Made by a program: the position numbers and the translations under genes. From positions 1 to 64,000 of the forward strand of contig JAHZAU010000007.1 of NCBI GenBank assembly GCA_019423755.1: a stretch of DNA of 64,000 nucleotides, given 5' to 3'. The DNA is from Oscillospiraceae bacterium (GTDB taxonomy: Bacteria > Bacillota > Clostridia > Oscillospirales > Ruminococcaceae). Positions 57,797 to 64,000 of the stretch are shown piece after piece. Position 1 is the first letter of the stretch. Each line of letters opens with the position of its first letter. The notes beneath the pieces were generated by a model, which had not been told where the DNA came from, ran no database searches, and was given only the letters and a program-made list of their open reading frames with translations.

Positions 57797-58798
57797 TTAA
57801 ACAAACAGCGGCTGTGCCAGGTTAAAGAGCAGGCCGATGAGCACGATGCCCGCTGCCACGATGCCCACAAAAAAGCCCAGCAGCTTGGGACGGATGGCCT
57901 TGCGCAGCATGATCATCGAGGGCAGGGAAAGGGCGGTCACCGCCATCATGAAGGAGAGGATGGTGCCCAGACCGGCGCCCTTGGCAAAGAGGCTTTCCGC
58001 CACCGGGATGGTGCCGAAGATGTCGGCGTACATGGGCACGCCCACGGCGGTGGCCAGCACCACCGAGAAGGGATTGTCGTTGCCCAGCAGCTGCTCTACC
58101 CAGGCCTGGGGGATGAAGTTGTGGATCACCGCGCCGATGGAAACGCCCAGCAGCACGTAGGGGAAGACCTTCTTCACGGTGGCCTGTACCTGGTTGGCGG
58201 CGTAGCTCAGGCGGTCGCGGCGGGTCAGGTCGGGGAGGGTGATGTCCACCGGGCCGGCCTGGAGGATGAAGGACTCGATCTCGTTTTCCATGTGCAGCGC
58301 CTGGATCAGGCAGCCGCCGGCCACCGCCAGTACCAATCCAACCACTACATAGGCTACCGCAATAGGCAGGCCGAAGATGCTGGTCAGCAGCACCAGGGAG
58401 CCCAGGTCCACCAGTGGGGAGGAGATGAGGAAGGAGAAGGTCACTCCGGTGGGGAGCCCGGCGCTGGTGAAGCCCATGAACAGCGGGATGGAGGAGCAGG
58501 AACAGAAGGGGGTCACGGTGCCCAGCAGGGCGGAAAGGATGTTGGCCCAGATGCCGTGGAAGCGTCCGAGGATGCGCTTGGTGCGCTCCGGGGGGAAGTA
58601 GCTTTGGATGTAGGAGATAACGAAGATCAGCACCGAAAGCAGGATGAGGATCTTGATGGTATCGTAGAAGAAGAACTGCAGCACCGAAAACAGCCTGCCC
58701 TCCGGGGCGAGGCCCGCGCTTTCTAAAAGCCAGGACACCAGGTCGCTGAGCCACCGCATCCGCAGCAGCTGATCCTCGATAAAGTCCCAAATAAACAT
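57797..58798 (-). CDS. Permease of the ArsP_1/DUF318 family
   Basis: A 333-residue membrane protein with about eight to ten segments. The signature TPFCSCSSIPLFMGF (paired Cys in a membrane segment) is repeated in degenerate form as VGVPMYADIFGTIPVAE in the second half. The family includes organoarsenical exporter ArsP and putative metal efflux permeases. ATG 58798 follows AAAGGTGTGTGAAACC. It is last in a minus-strand operon with a thioredoxin and an ArsR-CobW protein. The substrate is inferred to be a metal or metalloid. Confidence 0.88.
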   Translation of the reverse strand: MFIWDFIEDQLLRMRWLSDLVSWLLESAGLAPEGRLFSVLQFFFYDTIKILILLSVLIFVISYIQSYFPPERTKRILGRFHGIWANILSALLGTVTPFCSCSSIPLFMGFTSAGLPTGVTFSFLISSPLVDLGSLVLLTSIFGLPIAVAYVVVGLVLAVAGGCLIQALHMENEIESFILQAGPVDITLPDLTRRDRLSYAANQVQATVKKVFPYVLLGVSIGAVIHNFIPQAWVEQLLGNDNPFSVVLATAVGVPMYADIFGTIPVAESLFAKGAGLGTILSFMMAVTALSLPSMIMLRKAIRPKLLGFFVGIVAAGIVLIGLLFNLAQPLFV

Positions 58799-58858
58799 GG
58801 TTTCACACACCTTTGCAGCAATTATAAATTGATGTTTTTCGATATTTTGACCAATGGG

Positions 58859-58882
58859 GGACGCTGCATTGCTGCAGCGTCC
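58859..58882 (-). other. Hairpin between thioredoxin and permease genes
   Basis: GGACGCTGCA pairs with TGCAGCGTCC around four bases, in the 94-base gap. No T run follows, so it may adjust mRNA stability. Confidence 0.5.
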
Positions 58883-58892
58883 GGGGAAGAGA

Positions 58893-59129
58893 TTAGAGTT
58901 TTTTCAGCAGCTTGACCAGCTTGTCGCAGGACAGGACCTGCCCGCTGACCACGACCTTGCCGTCCACCATCAGGGAGGGAGCGGTCATGACCCCCAGCTT
59001 GACGATCTCGATCAGGTCTTCCACCTTGGTAATGTCGGCGTCCAGCCCCAGCTCCGCTGCGGCCAGACAAACGTTGGCGTAGAGGGTGTCGCACTTGTCG
59101 CACCCGGCGCCGATGACCTTAATATCCAT
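58893..59129 (-). CDS. Thioredoxin-family redox protein (small, TM0996/MTH895 type)
   Basis: A 78-residue thioredoxin fold with the redox pair in GAGCDKCDTLYANV (C-x2-C), cis-Pro block VMTAPSLMVDGKVV and tail SCDKLVKLLKKL. This small family is found next to ArsP_1/DUF318 permeases and ArsR regulators. It probably reduces or delivers the permease's metal or metalloid substrate. It is 28 bases after the ArsR-CobW gene. Confidence 0.92.
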   Translation of the reverse strand: MDIKVIGAGCDKCDTLYANVCLAAAELGLDADITKVEDLIEIVKLGVMTAPSLMVDGKVVVSGQVLSCDKLVKLLKKL

Positions 59130-59157
59130 CTTGGTATCCTCCTTTTTGCGCGAGAGG

Positions 59158-60414
59158 TTAGTTTTTCAGCTCCATCTTCTGGGGGATGTTCTCCTCCCAG
59201 GCGGAAAAGGCCTCCCGGATGAGCTTCGGACCGATGCGGGAGATGAGCACCAGGTAGGAGTGGTCCTTTGCTTCGCAGGGCTTGAAGTCGATCTGCTTGC
59301 CGACCACGTCCACCTGCTGCCAGCCTTCGCCCACCAGGTTAAAGAAGCCCTTGATGCGCAGGGAATCGCCCTGGATGGCCTGCAGGAAGCGCAGCAGACC
59401 TTCCTTTTCCACCGCCTCGTGGCAGTGGAGCATGACCGACTTGGGCTTGTTTTCGGTGCTGTTGGTGGATTCTTCGGAGGGAGCCCACTGGTACTGGGTC
59501 AGGTCCTCCTGCAGCAGGTGGAAGTCCAGGTTGCCGAAGCTGGCTACGGCGATGCGGCAGTTGGGGTTGATGGAGCGGATCTTTTCCCGCAGGAAGTCCA
59601 GTTTTTCCGGTTCCACCAGGTCCACCTTGGTGATGGCCGCCAGGTGGCAGTGCTTCAGCTGGCGCTCCACCGATTCCATGTCTGCAAGCTGGTCCTCAAA
59701 GTTCAGGGCGTCCACCAGGCAGATCATACCCTTGAACTGGTAGCGGCCGGGGGCCAGCACCTCCACGGCGCCCAGCAGCTCCTGGACGTTGGAGGGGTCG
59801 CCCCAGCCGGAGCTTTCTACAAACAGGTACTGCAGGTCCTCCTTGGCCAGCTCGCCCATAGCTTCCACGAAGGAAAGCTTCAGGCAGGAGCAGAAGATGG
59901 AGCCGCGGTTGAGCTCCACCATCTTGATGTCGTCGTCCCGCAGGATCTCGCCGTCGATGCTGGTCTTGCCGAATTCGTTCTGCAGCACGCCCACCCGGCA
60001 GCCCTTGAGGGCGGAGAGGATCTTCAGCAGAACGGTGGTTTTGCCGGAGCCCAAAAAGCCGGTGAGCACATACAGGTCGATGTGGTCCTTGGGCGCGTTG
60101 ACGCAGGGGCAGGGAGCAGCGGCAGGGGCGGGAGCCAGCAGGCCTTCCAGGAACTCGGTGGTGCGGCGCACCGCGTCGGCGTTGAGAGTGTAGTGCTGCC
60201 ATTTGCCCACCTTCTGGGCCTGGACGATGCCGGAATCACACAGCAGCTTCATATGGTGGGAAAGGGTGGGCTGGGTGATGTCCAGGCTTTCCAGGATCTT
60301 GCAGGCGCACAGCTCGCCGCCGGAGAGCAGCTGCACCACCTTCAGGCGGGTGTCGTCTCCCAGGGCTTTGCAGATAGCAAGGATCTCTTCTTTGGGTTGT
60401 ACCGATGCGGGCAT
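59158..60414 (-). CDS. ArsR-type HTH fused to CobW/COG0523 GTPase
   Basis: A 418-residue two-domain protein. Residues 1-90 are an ArsR/SmtB winged HTH (ALGDDTRLKVVQLL, ELCACKILE with Cys36 and Cys38 at the arsenite-sensing position, TLSHHMKLL). A Pro/Ala linker with CPC follows. From about 112 a G3E GTPase begins: GFLGSGKTTVLL (Walker A), VESSGWGDP, ITKVDLVE. The CxCC metal motif of COG0523 proteins is altered to SIFCSCLKL. The C-terminus ends as a CobW_C-like domain. It links metal sensing and a putative metallochaperone in one chain. First gene of its operon. Confidence 0.9.
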   Translation of the reverse strand: MPASVQPKEEILAICKALGDDTRLKVVQLLSGGELCACKILESLDITQPTLSHHMKLLCDSGIVQAQKVGKWQHYTLNADAVRRTTEFLEGLLAPAPAAAPCPCVNAPKDHIDLYVLTGFLGSGKTTVLLKILSALKGCRVGVLQNEFGKTSIDGEILRDDDIKMVELNRGSIFCSCLKLSFVEAMGELAKEDLQYLFVESSGWGDPSNVQELLGAVEVLAPGRYQFKGMICLVDALNFEDQLADMESVERQLKHCHLAAITKVDLVEPEKLDFLREKIRSINPNCRIAVASFGNLDFHLLQEDLTQYQWAPSEESTNSTENKPKSVMLHCHEAVEKEGLLRFLQAIQGDSLRIKGFFNLVGEGWQQVDVVGKQIDFKPCEAKDHSYLVLISRIGPKLIREAFSAWEENIPQKMELKN

Positions 60415-60456
60415 AAAACTTCCTCCTGTCTGATCGCAGTTTCATTTTCTGGGGAC

Positions 60457-60485
60457 AGTATAGCTCTTTAATAGATAAATGTCAA
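60457..60485 (-). promoter_or_regulatory. Promoter of the ArsR-CobW operon
   Basis: On the minus strand TTGACA (60480-60485) and TATACT (60457-60462), spacer 17. AT-rich repeats TTGATATATTGACATT overlie the -35 and may hold the ArsR operator. The gap to 60743 has no other gene. Confidence 0.8.
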
Positions 60486-60644
60486 TATATCAATGCAGAA
60501 TTCGGACCTTTGTCGTTTGTCATATTCTTGTAAGGATTCGGGGCAAAAAGCCCTCCCTGCGGGAAAATTATCCGGTTTTTCGACCGATTCCAACCACTTT
60601 CTCTTTAAAAATAACAGAAAGATTACAAAACGGTTGAGAAAAGC

Positions 60645-60673
60645 TTGCAAACAGCAGACAAAATGGTTATACT
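60645..60673 (+). promoter_or_regulatory. Promoter of the secreted protein gene
   Basis: TTGCAA (60645-60650) and TATACT (60668-60673), spacer 17; the same hexamers and spacing as the promoter of the surface protein at 20024. Confidence 0.75.
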
Positions 60674-60743
60674 TATCTTTAGAATCATCCGGAAGTCTCC
60701 CCACGGCCGCGCGGGAGCCCGGCAAAGAAAGGAGGCGGCCCAG

Positions 60744-61724
60744 GTGAATGGTTTTTTCAAAACAATCAAACAGCGCGTACTGGCAGCTTGTGCCGCTTTG
60801 CTGATCCTTTCGGCGGGCAGCGTGGTCCAGGCGGCGGAGATGCCGGTAGCGGCTGTTTACCCGTCGGTGCAGCAGCAGGAGCTGGAGCAGTGGGGGCTGG
60901 ACGACCAGGCGGTCATCCTGCAGACCCGCACCACCGCCAACCCTTCCGGCACCCAGACGGTATCTGCCGCCAGTGAGCTGAGCGTCTTTTACCCCGGGGA
61001 CTGCCTGCTGGTGCCGGTGTGCCCGGGAAGCTACCAGGAGGGCAGCTTCCAGAAGCAGGCGGGCAGCCCGCTGCGGGGCATCCCTCAGAATTGGGAGATC
61101 TCCCTGCAGGGCAAGGGCACAGCCCAGGTGAAGGAAACCGGCTGGTATCTGGACCAGGAGGGCAACCTGCTGGTGCGGATGCAGTTTTTAAGTTCGGCGG
61201 TGGGTACCCAGACCTACCCGGTGGACCTGTCCCTGAGCATCCGGGACAGCCAGGGTACCGAGCGCTCCAATACCGTCCGGCTGGTGGGCAGCTTCCAGAA
61301 CCGCAGCAAGACGGTTTGCCCGGGCATCCTCAATCAGGTGATCTCGCCCATGACCCTGCTGGTGGGGGAAAACGCCGGCAAGACGGTGAGCCTTGCCTTT
61401 GAAAACGGCGTCACCTACCGCAACACGGCGCTGGCCGGAGATGTGTACTTGAATCTGGACTGCTCCTACGACAACAAGCTGGCCAACCGCCTGCGCCGCT
61501 TCGACCTGAGCTTCTACCACTTCCTGGGCGAGGAGGATACCTTCGCGCAAGCAGGGCAGCTTCGGCTGCCGGCTCCCAGCCAGGAAGCCTGCGTCTATGA
61601 GGTGAAGGGCTCCGAGCTGGTGCGCGTCCCGGCGGAGTACGATGAGGCTTCCGGCTGCCTGTGCTTTGCTACCGAGGCGCTGGGGTACTATGTCGTTTCT
61701 TCCGGCGAGCTGCTGCTGGATTAA
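60744..61724 (+). CDS. Secreted protein with the same C-terminal module as the surface protein
   Basis: A 326-residue secreted protein. A GTG start at 60744 lies eight bases after AAAGGAGG; a longer frame upstream lacks a ribosome site and overlaps the promoter. Signal peptide about 1-31 (IKQRVLAACAALLILSAG). Residues 233-326 (DVYLNLDCSYDNKLANRLRR ... SFYHFLGEEDTFAQAG ... ALGYYVVSSGEL) align well with residues 343-443 of the protein at 20230-21738. No anchor signal follows the module, so it is either released or bound non-covalently. The function is unknown. Confidence 0.8.
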   Translation: MNGFFKTIKQRVLAACAALLILSAGSVVQAAEMPVAAVYPSVQQQELEQWGLDDQAVILQTRTTANPSGTQTVSAASELSVFYPGDCLLVPVCPGSYQEGSFQKQAGSPLRGIPQNWEISLQGKGTAQVKETGWYLDQEGNLLVRMQFLSSAVGTQTYPVDLSLSIRDSQGTERSNTVRLVGSFQNRSKTVCPGILNQVISPMTLLVGENAGKTVSLAFENGVTYRNTALAGDVYLNLDCSYDNKLANRLRRFDLSFYHFLGEEDTFAQAGQLRLPAPSQEACVYEVKGSELVRVPAEYDEASGCLCFATEALGYYVVSSGELLLD

Positions 61725-61738
61725 TCCCATAACAAAAA

Positions 61739-61774
61739 TAAAGCCCCCTGTCCCGATGGGACAGGGGGCTTTTG
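61739..61774. terminator. Terminator between the secreted protein and transaldolase genes
   Basis: AAGCCCCCTGTCCC pairs with GGGACAGGGGGCTT around GAT, followed by TTTT. Serves the convergent genes. Confidence 0.85.
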
Positions 61775-61784
61775 CGTCTAGCGC

Positions 61785-62432
61785 TTATTTTTTCGGAACG
61801 GATTCCCAGTCTTTGAGGAAGCGGGCGATACCCTGGGTGGTGAGGGGATGGTCGATGCACTTCATCAGCACCGGGTAAGGTACGGTAGCGATGTCGGCGC
61901 CTACCAGAGCAGCGTTGACCACGTCGTCGGGGGTACGGATGCTGGCGGCGATGATCTCGCTGTGGATGTCAAACTGACGGAAGATGGCGGCGATGTCGGC
62001 TACCACATCCACACCGTTGGCGCCCACGTCGTCCAGACGGCCGATGAAGGGGCTGACGTAGGTAGCGCCGGCGCGGGCAGCCAGCAGGGCCTGCTGGGCG
62101 GAGAAGATCAGGGTGACGTTGGTCTTGATGCCCAGTTTGGTCAGTTTGGAGCAGGCTTTCAGGCCTTCGGCGCACATGGGGATCTTGATGACGATGTTTT
62201 TGTGGATCTTCACCAGGTCCAGAGCCTCAGCTACCATGCCTTCGGCTTCCATGGAGATGACCTCAGCGGAGATGGGGCCGTCCACGATGGAGGTGATCTC
62301 CTGGACCACTTCTTTGAAGTCGCGGCCTTCCTTGGCGATGAGGCTGGGATTGGTGGTAACACCACAGATGACCCCCAGGTCATTGGCTTCCCGGATATGC
62401 TGGGTGTTGGCGGTGTCGATAAAGAGTTTCAT
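61785..62432 (-). CDS. fsa: Transaldolase-like fructose-6-phosphate aldolase
   Basis: A 215-residue TIM-barrel of the small transaldolase/FSA family: MKLFIDTANTQHIREANDLG start, GVTTNPSLIAKEG, the Schiff-base Lys in IVIKIPMCAEGLK, NVTLIFSAQQALLAARAGA and YVSPFIGRLDD. ATG 62432 is preferred over 62444, which touches AAAGG. This family shuttles three-carbon units in the pentose phosphate pathway; true Fsa and short transaldolases cannot be separated by eye. A TATAAT lies upstream near 62520. Confidence 0.93.
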   Translation of the reverse strand: MKLFIDTANTQHIREANDLGVICGVTTNPSLIAKEGRDFKEVVQEITSIVDGPISAEVISMEAEGMVAEALDLVKIHKNIVIKIPMCAEGLKACSKLTKLGIKTNVTLIFSAQQALLAARAGATYVSPFIGRLDDVGANGVDVVADIAAIFRQFDIHSEIIAASIRTPDDVVNAALVGADIATVPYPVLMKCIDHPLTTQGIARFLKDWESVPKK

Positions 62433-62589
62433 GGTAATGCGCATCCTTTCTGCTCAAAAAATACCCTTCCAACGAGGAAAATAGGGGGAGGGAGATCAAA
62501 CGATTCCCGTTGATGATATTATAGCAAAACGGAACAAAAAAAACCAGAGAAAAGCTGGATTTTCAGTGGTGTTAACCGGAAAATCGCGG

Positions 62590-64000
62590 CTATTTTTCCT
62601 CCCCCGGCTCCGCAGAAAGGAGCATGCGGTTGACGGCGGAAAACAGCGCCCGCAGCGAGGCGGTGACGATGTCGTTGTGTAGGCCCGCGCCCCAGAAAAC
62701 CTGCCCCTTCGGGGAGGTGATGCCGACGTAGGCCATCGCGCGGGAGGTGGAGCCGCTTTCCAGAGCGTGCTCGGTGTACTGCAGGTCGCTAAACTGGATG
62801 CCCAGCCCTTCCCGCAGGGCGTTGGACACGGCGTCGAAGCGGCCGTTACCGTCGCCGGAGAGGGTCAGGGTGCGACCGTCGTGCTCCAAGGTGACGTGGG
62901 TGCGGTAGGTACCTTCGCTGGTGGAGGTGAAGGAGCGGAAGCGGTAGGGTGTTTCCAGGTTGAGGTAGCGGCGGGCAAACAGGTCGTACAGCTCCTGGGG
63001 CGGCAGCTCCTTGTGCTGGTGGTCGGACACCGCCTTGACGGCGTAGCCGAAGTCCTCCCGCATCCGCTTGGGCATATTGATACCGAAGCGCTGCTCCATC
63101 AGGTAGCCGATGCCGCCCTTGCCGGACTGGCTGTTGATGCGGATGACGTCGTCGGCGTAGCGGCGGCCGATGTCCATAGGGTCGATGGGCAGATAGGGGA
63201 CACTCCAAGGCTCGGAGGCGTGCTCCTTGCGCCAGTGCAGGCCCTTGGCGATGGCGTCCTGATGGGAGCCGGAAAAGGCGGCAAACACCAGACTGCCGCC
63301 GTAGGGCTGACGGTCGGGGACGTGCAGGCCGGTGGCGGCCTCGTACTGCTCCACCACCGAGGGCAGGTCCTCAAAGGAAAGCTGCGGGTCCACCCCGTGG
63401 GAGTACAGGTTCAGCGCCATGGTCACCAGGTCCAGGTTGCCGGTGCGCTCGCCGTTGCCAAAGAGGGTACCTTCCACCCGCTGGGCGCCGGCCAGCATGC
63501 CCAGCTCCGCCTCGGCCACAGCGCAGCCGCGGTCGTTGTGGGGGTGCAGCGACAGGATGACGCTGTCCCGGTAGGGCAGGACGCGGTCCATGTATTCCAC
63601 CTGGCTGGCGTAGATGTGGGGCATGGACACCGACACGGTGGAGGGCAGGTTGATGATGGCCGGGGCCTGGGGCGAGGGCTGCCAGACGTCCAGCACGGCG
63701 GAGCACACCTGGGCGGCAAATTCCGGCTCGGTAGCGGTGAAGCTTTCGGGGCTGTATTCCATGCGGCAGCTGCCGCCCAGGGAGCGGCTCTCCTCTAAGC
63801 AGCAGCGGGCGCCGGTAACGGCGATGTCCAAAATCTCCCCCTGAGAGCGGGCGAACACCTGCTGCCGCTGGGCCGGGGAGGTGGAGTTATACAGGTGGAG
63901 GATGGCGTTGGGGCAGCCGTCCAAGGACTGGACGGTGCGGCGGATGATGTGCTCCCGGGCCTGGGTCAGCACCTGGATGGTCACATCCGGGGGGATGAGC
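62590..64000 (-). CDS. leuA: 2-isopropylmalate synthase, C-terminal part (runs off the window)
   Basis: About 470 residues of a LeuA-type synthase; the frame is open through 64000 (LIPPDVTIQVLTQAREHII), so the start lies outside. Visible: LHPHNDRGCAVAEAELGMLAGA (metal-binding HxH-like HPHND), GNGERTGNLDLV (catalytic loop) and a C-terminal LeuA regulatory domain (TLSGDGNGRFDAVSNALREGL). Condenses 2-ketoisovalerate and acetyl-CoA for leucine synthesis. A weak CCAG/CTGG hairpin with eight Ts follows it at 62537-62560 on the minus strand. Confidence 0.95.
   Translation of the reverse strand, partial: LIPPDVTIQVLTQAREHIIRRTVQSLDGCPNAILHLYNSTSPAQRQQVFARSQGEILDIAVTGARCCLEESRSLGGSCRMEYSPESFTATEPEFAAQVCSAVLDVWQPSPQAPAIINLPSTVSVSMPHIYASQVEYMDRVLPYRDSVILSLHPHNDRGCAVAEAELGMLAGAQRVEGTLFGNGERTGNLDLVTMALNLYSHGVDPQLSFEDLPSVVEQYEAATGLHVPDRQPYGGSLVFAAFSGSHQDAIAKGLHWRKEHASEPWSVPYLPIDPMDIGRRYADDVIRINSQSGKGGIGYLMEQRFGINMPKRMREDFGYAVKAVSDHQHKELPPQELYDLFARRYLNLETPYRFRSFTSTSEGTYRTHVTLEHDGRTLTLSGDGNGRFDAVSNALREGLGIQFSDLQYTEHALESGSTSRAMAYVGITSPKGQVFWGAGLHNDIVTASLRALFSAVNRMLLSAEPGEEK

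Overview
The window looks like a chromosomal segment of a GC-rich, Gram-positive anaerobe of the class Clostridia, probably in the Oscillospiraceae/Ruminococcaceae range. Evidence for this: the 23S 3' end and 5S are clostridial in type; there is formate-tetrahydrofolate ligase, CdaA-YbbR, DUF3343 with a cysteine desulfurase, HemW, a PdaB-like polysaccharide deacetylase, a sortase-type surface protein, and ATPase-less CUT1 sugar importers. Species is not determinable by eye. I see no CRISPR array, insertion sequence, prophage gene or origin.

Layout. 1-410: end of an rRNA operon (23S end, tRNA-Lys, tRNA-Glu, 5S, terminator), with the tRNAs unusually placed before 5S. 0.4-29 kb: mostly housekeeping genes. 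These are small hypotheticals, a SigH-like sigma factor, zinc-ribbon protein, polysaccharide deacetylase, the tsaE-tsaB-rpiB-upp operon, fhs with a long structured leader, rodA, ispD-ispF, DUF3343-cysteine desulfurase, cdaA-ybbR-FAD protein, a phosphoesterase, a DD-carboxypeptidase, DUF1667, a surface protein, a 2-hydroxyacid dehydrogenase, hemW, a zinc-ribbon membrane protein and a divergent rpoN that has lost its RpoN box and gained a Cys/His tail.

29.1-42.6 kb is the most unusual region: a GntR/UTRA regulator followed by a catabolic island in which HAD phosphatase, SIS sugar isomerase/deglycase-like protein and nucleoside hydrolase-like protein occur twice, on either side of an ATPase-less ABC importer, with a TIM-barrel epimerase, a YjbQ protein and a tandem deoxyribosyltransferase-like protein. 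The logic resembles Amadori-product (frl/fra) operons but with nucleoside-hydrolase folds; all three hydrolases lack the usual catalytic histidine. I infer import and processing of an N-glycoside or glycosylamine of unknown identity.

42.6-47.8 kb: a ZIP transporter, an Lsa-type ABC-F protein with a leader peptide, attenuator and palindromic operator, a frameshifted WYL regulator, a zinc-ribbon protein and an SPL-family radical SAM protein. 47.9-57.7 kb: a ROK repressor and a second sugar locus (ABC importer, MalY-type C-S lyase, xylulokinase-like kinase, DUF4867, fucose/arabinose isomerase-like). 57.8-60.4 kb: a metal/metalloid-type operon of permease, thioredoxin and an ArsR-CobW fusion. 60.7-64 kb: a secreted protein sharing its C-terminal module with the surface protein at 20.2 kb, an Fsa-type transaldolase, and leuA running off the right edge.

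All functional calls rest on reading the translated sequences and recognising family motifs; no search was run.
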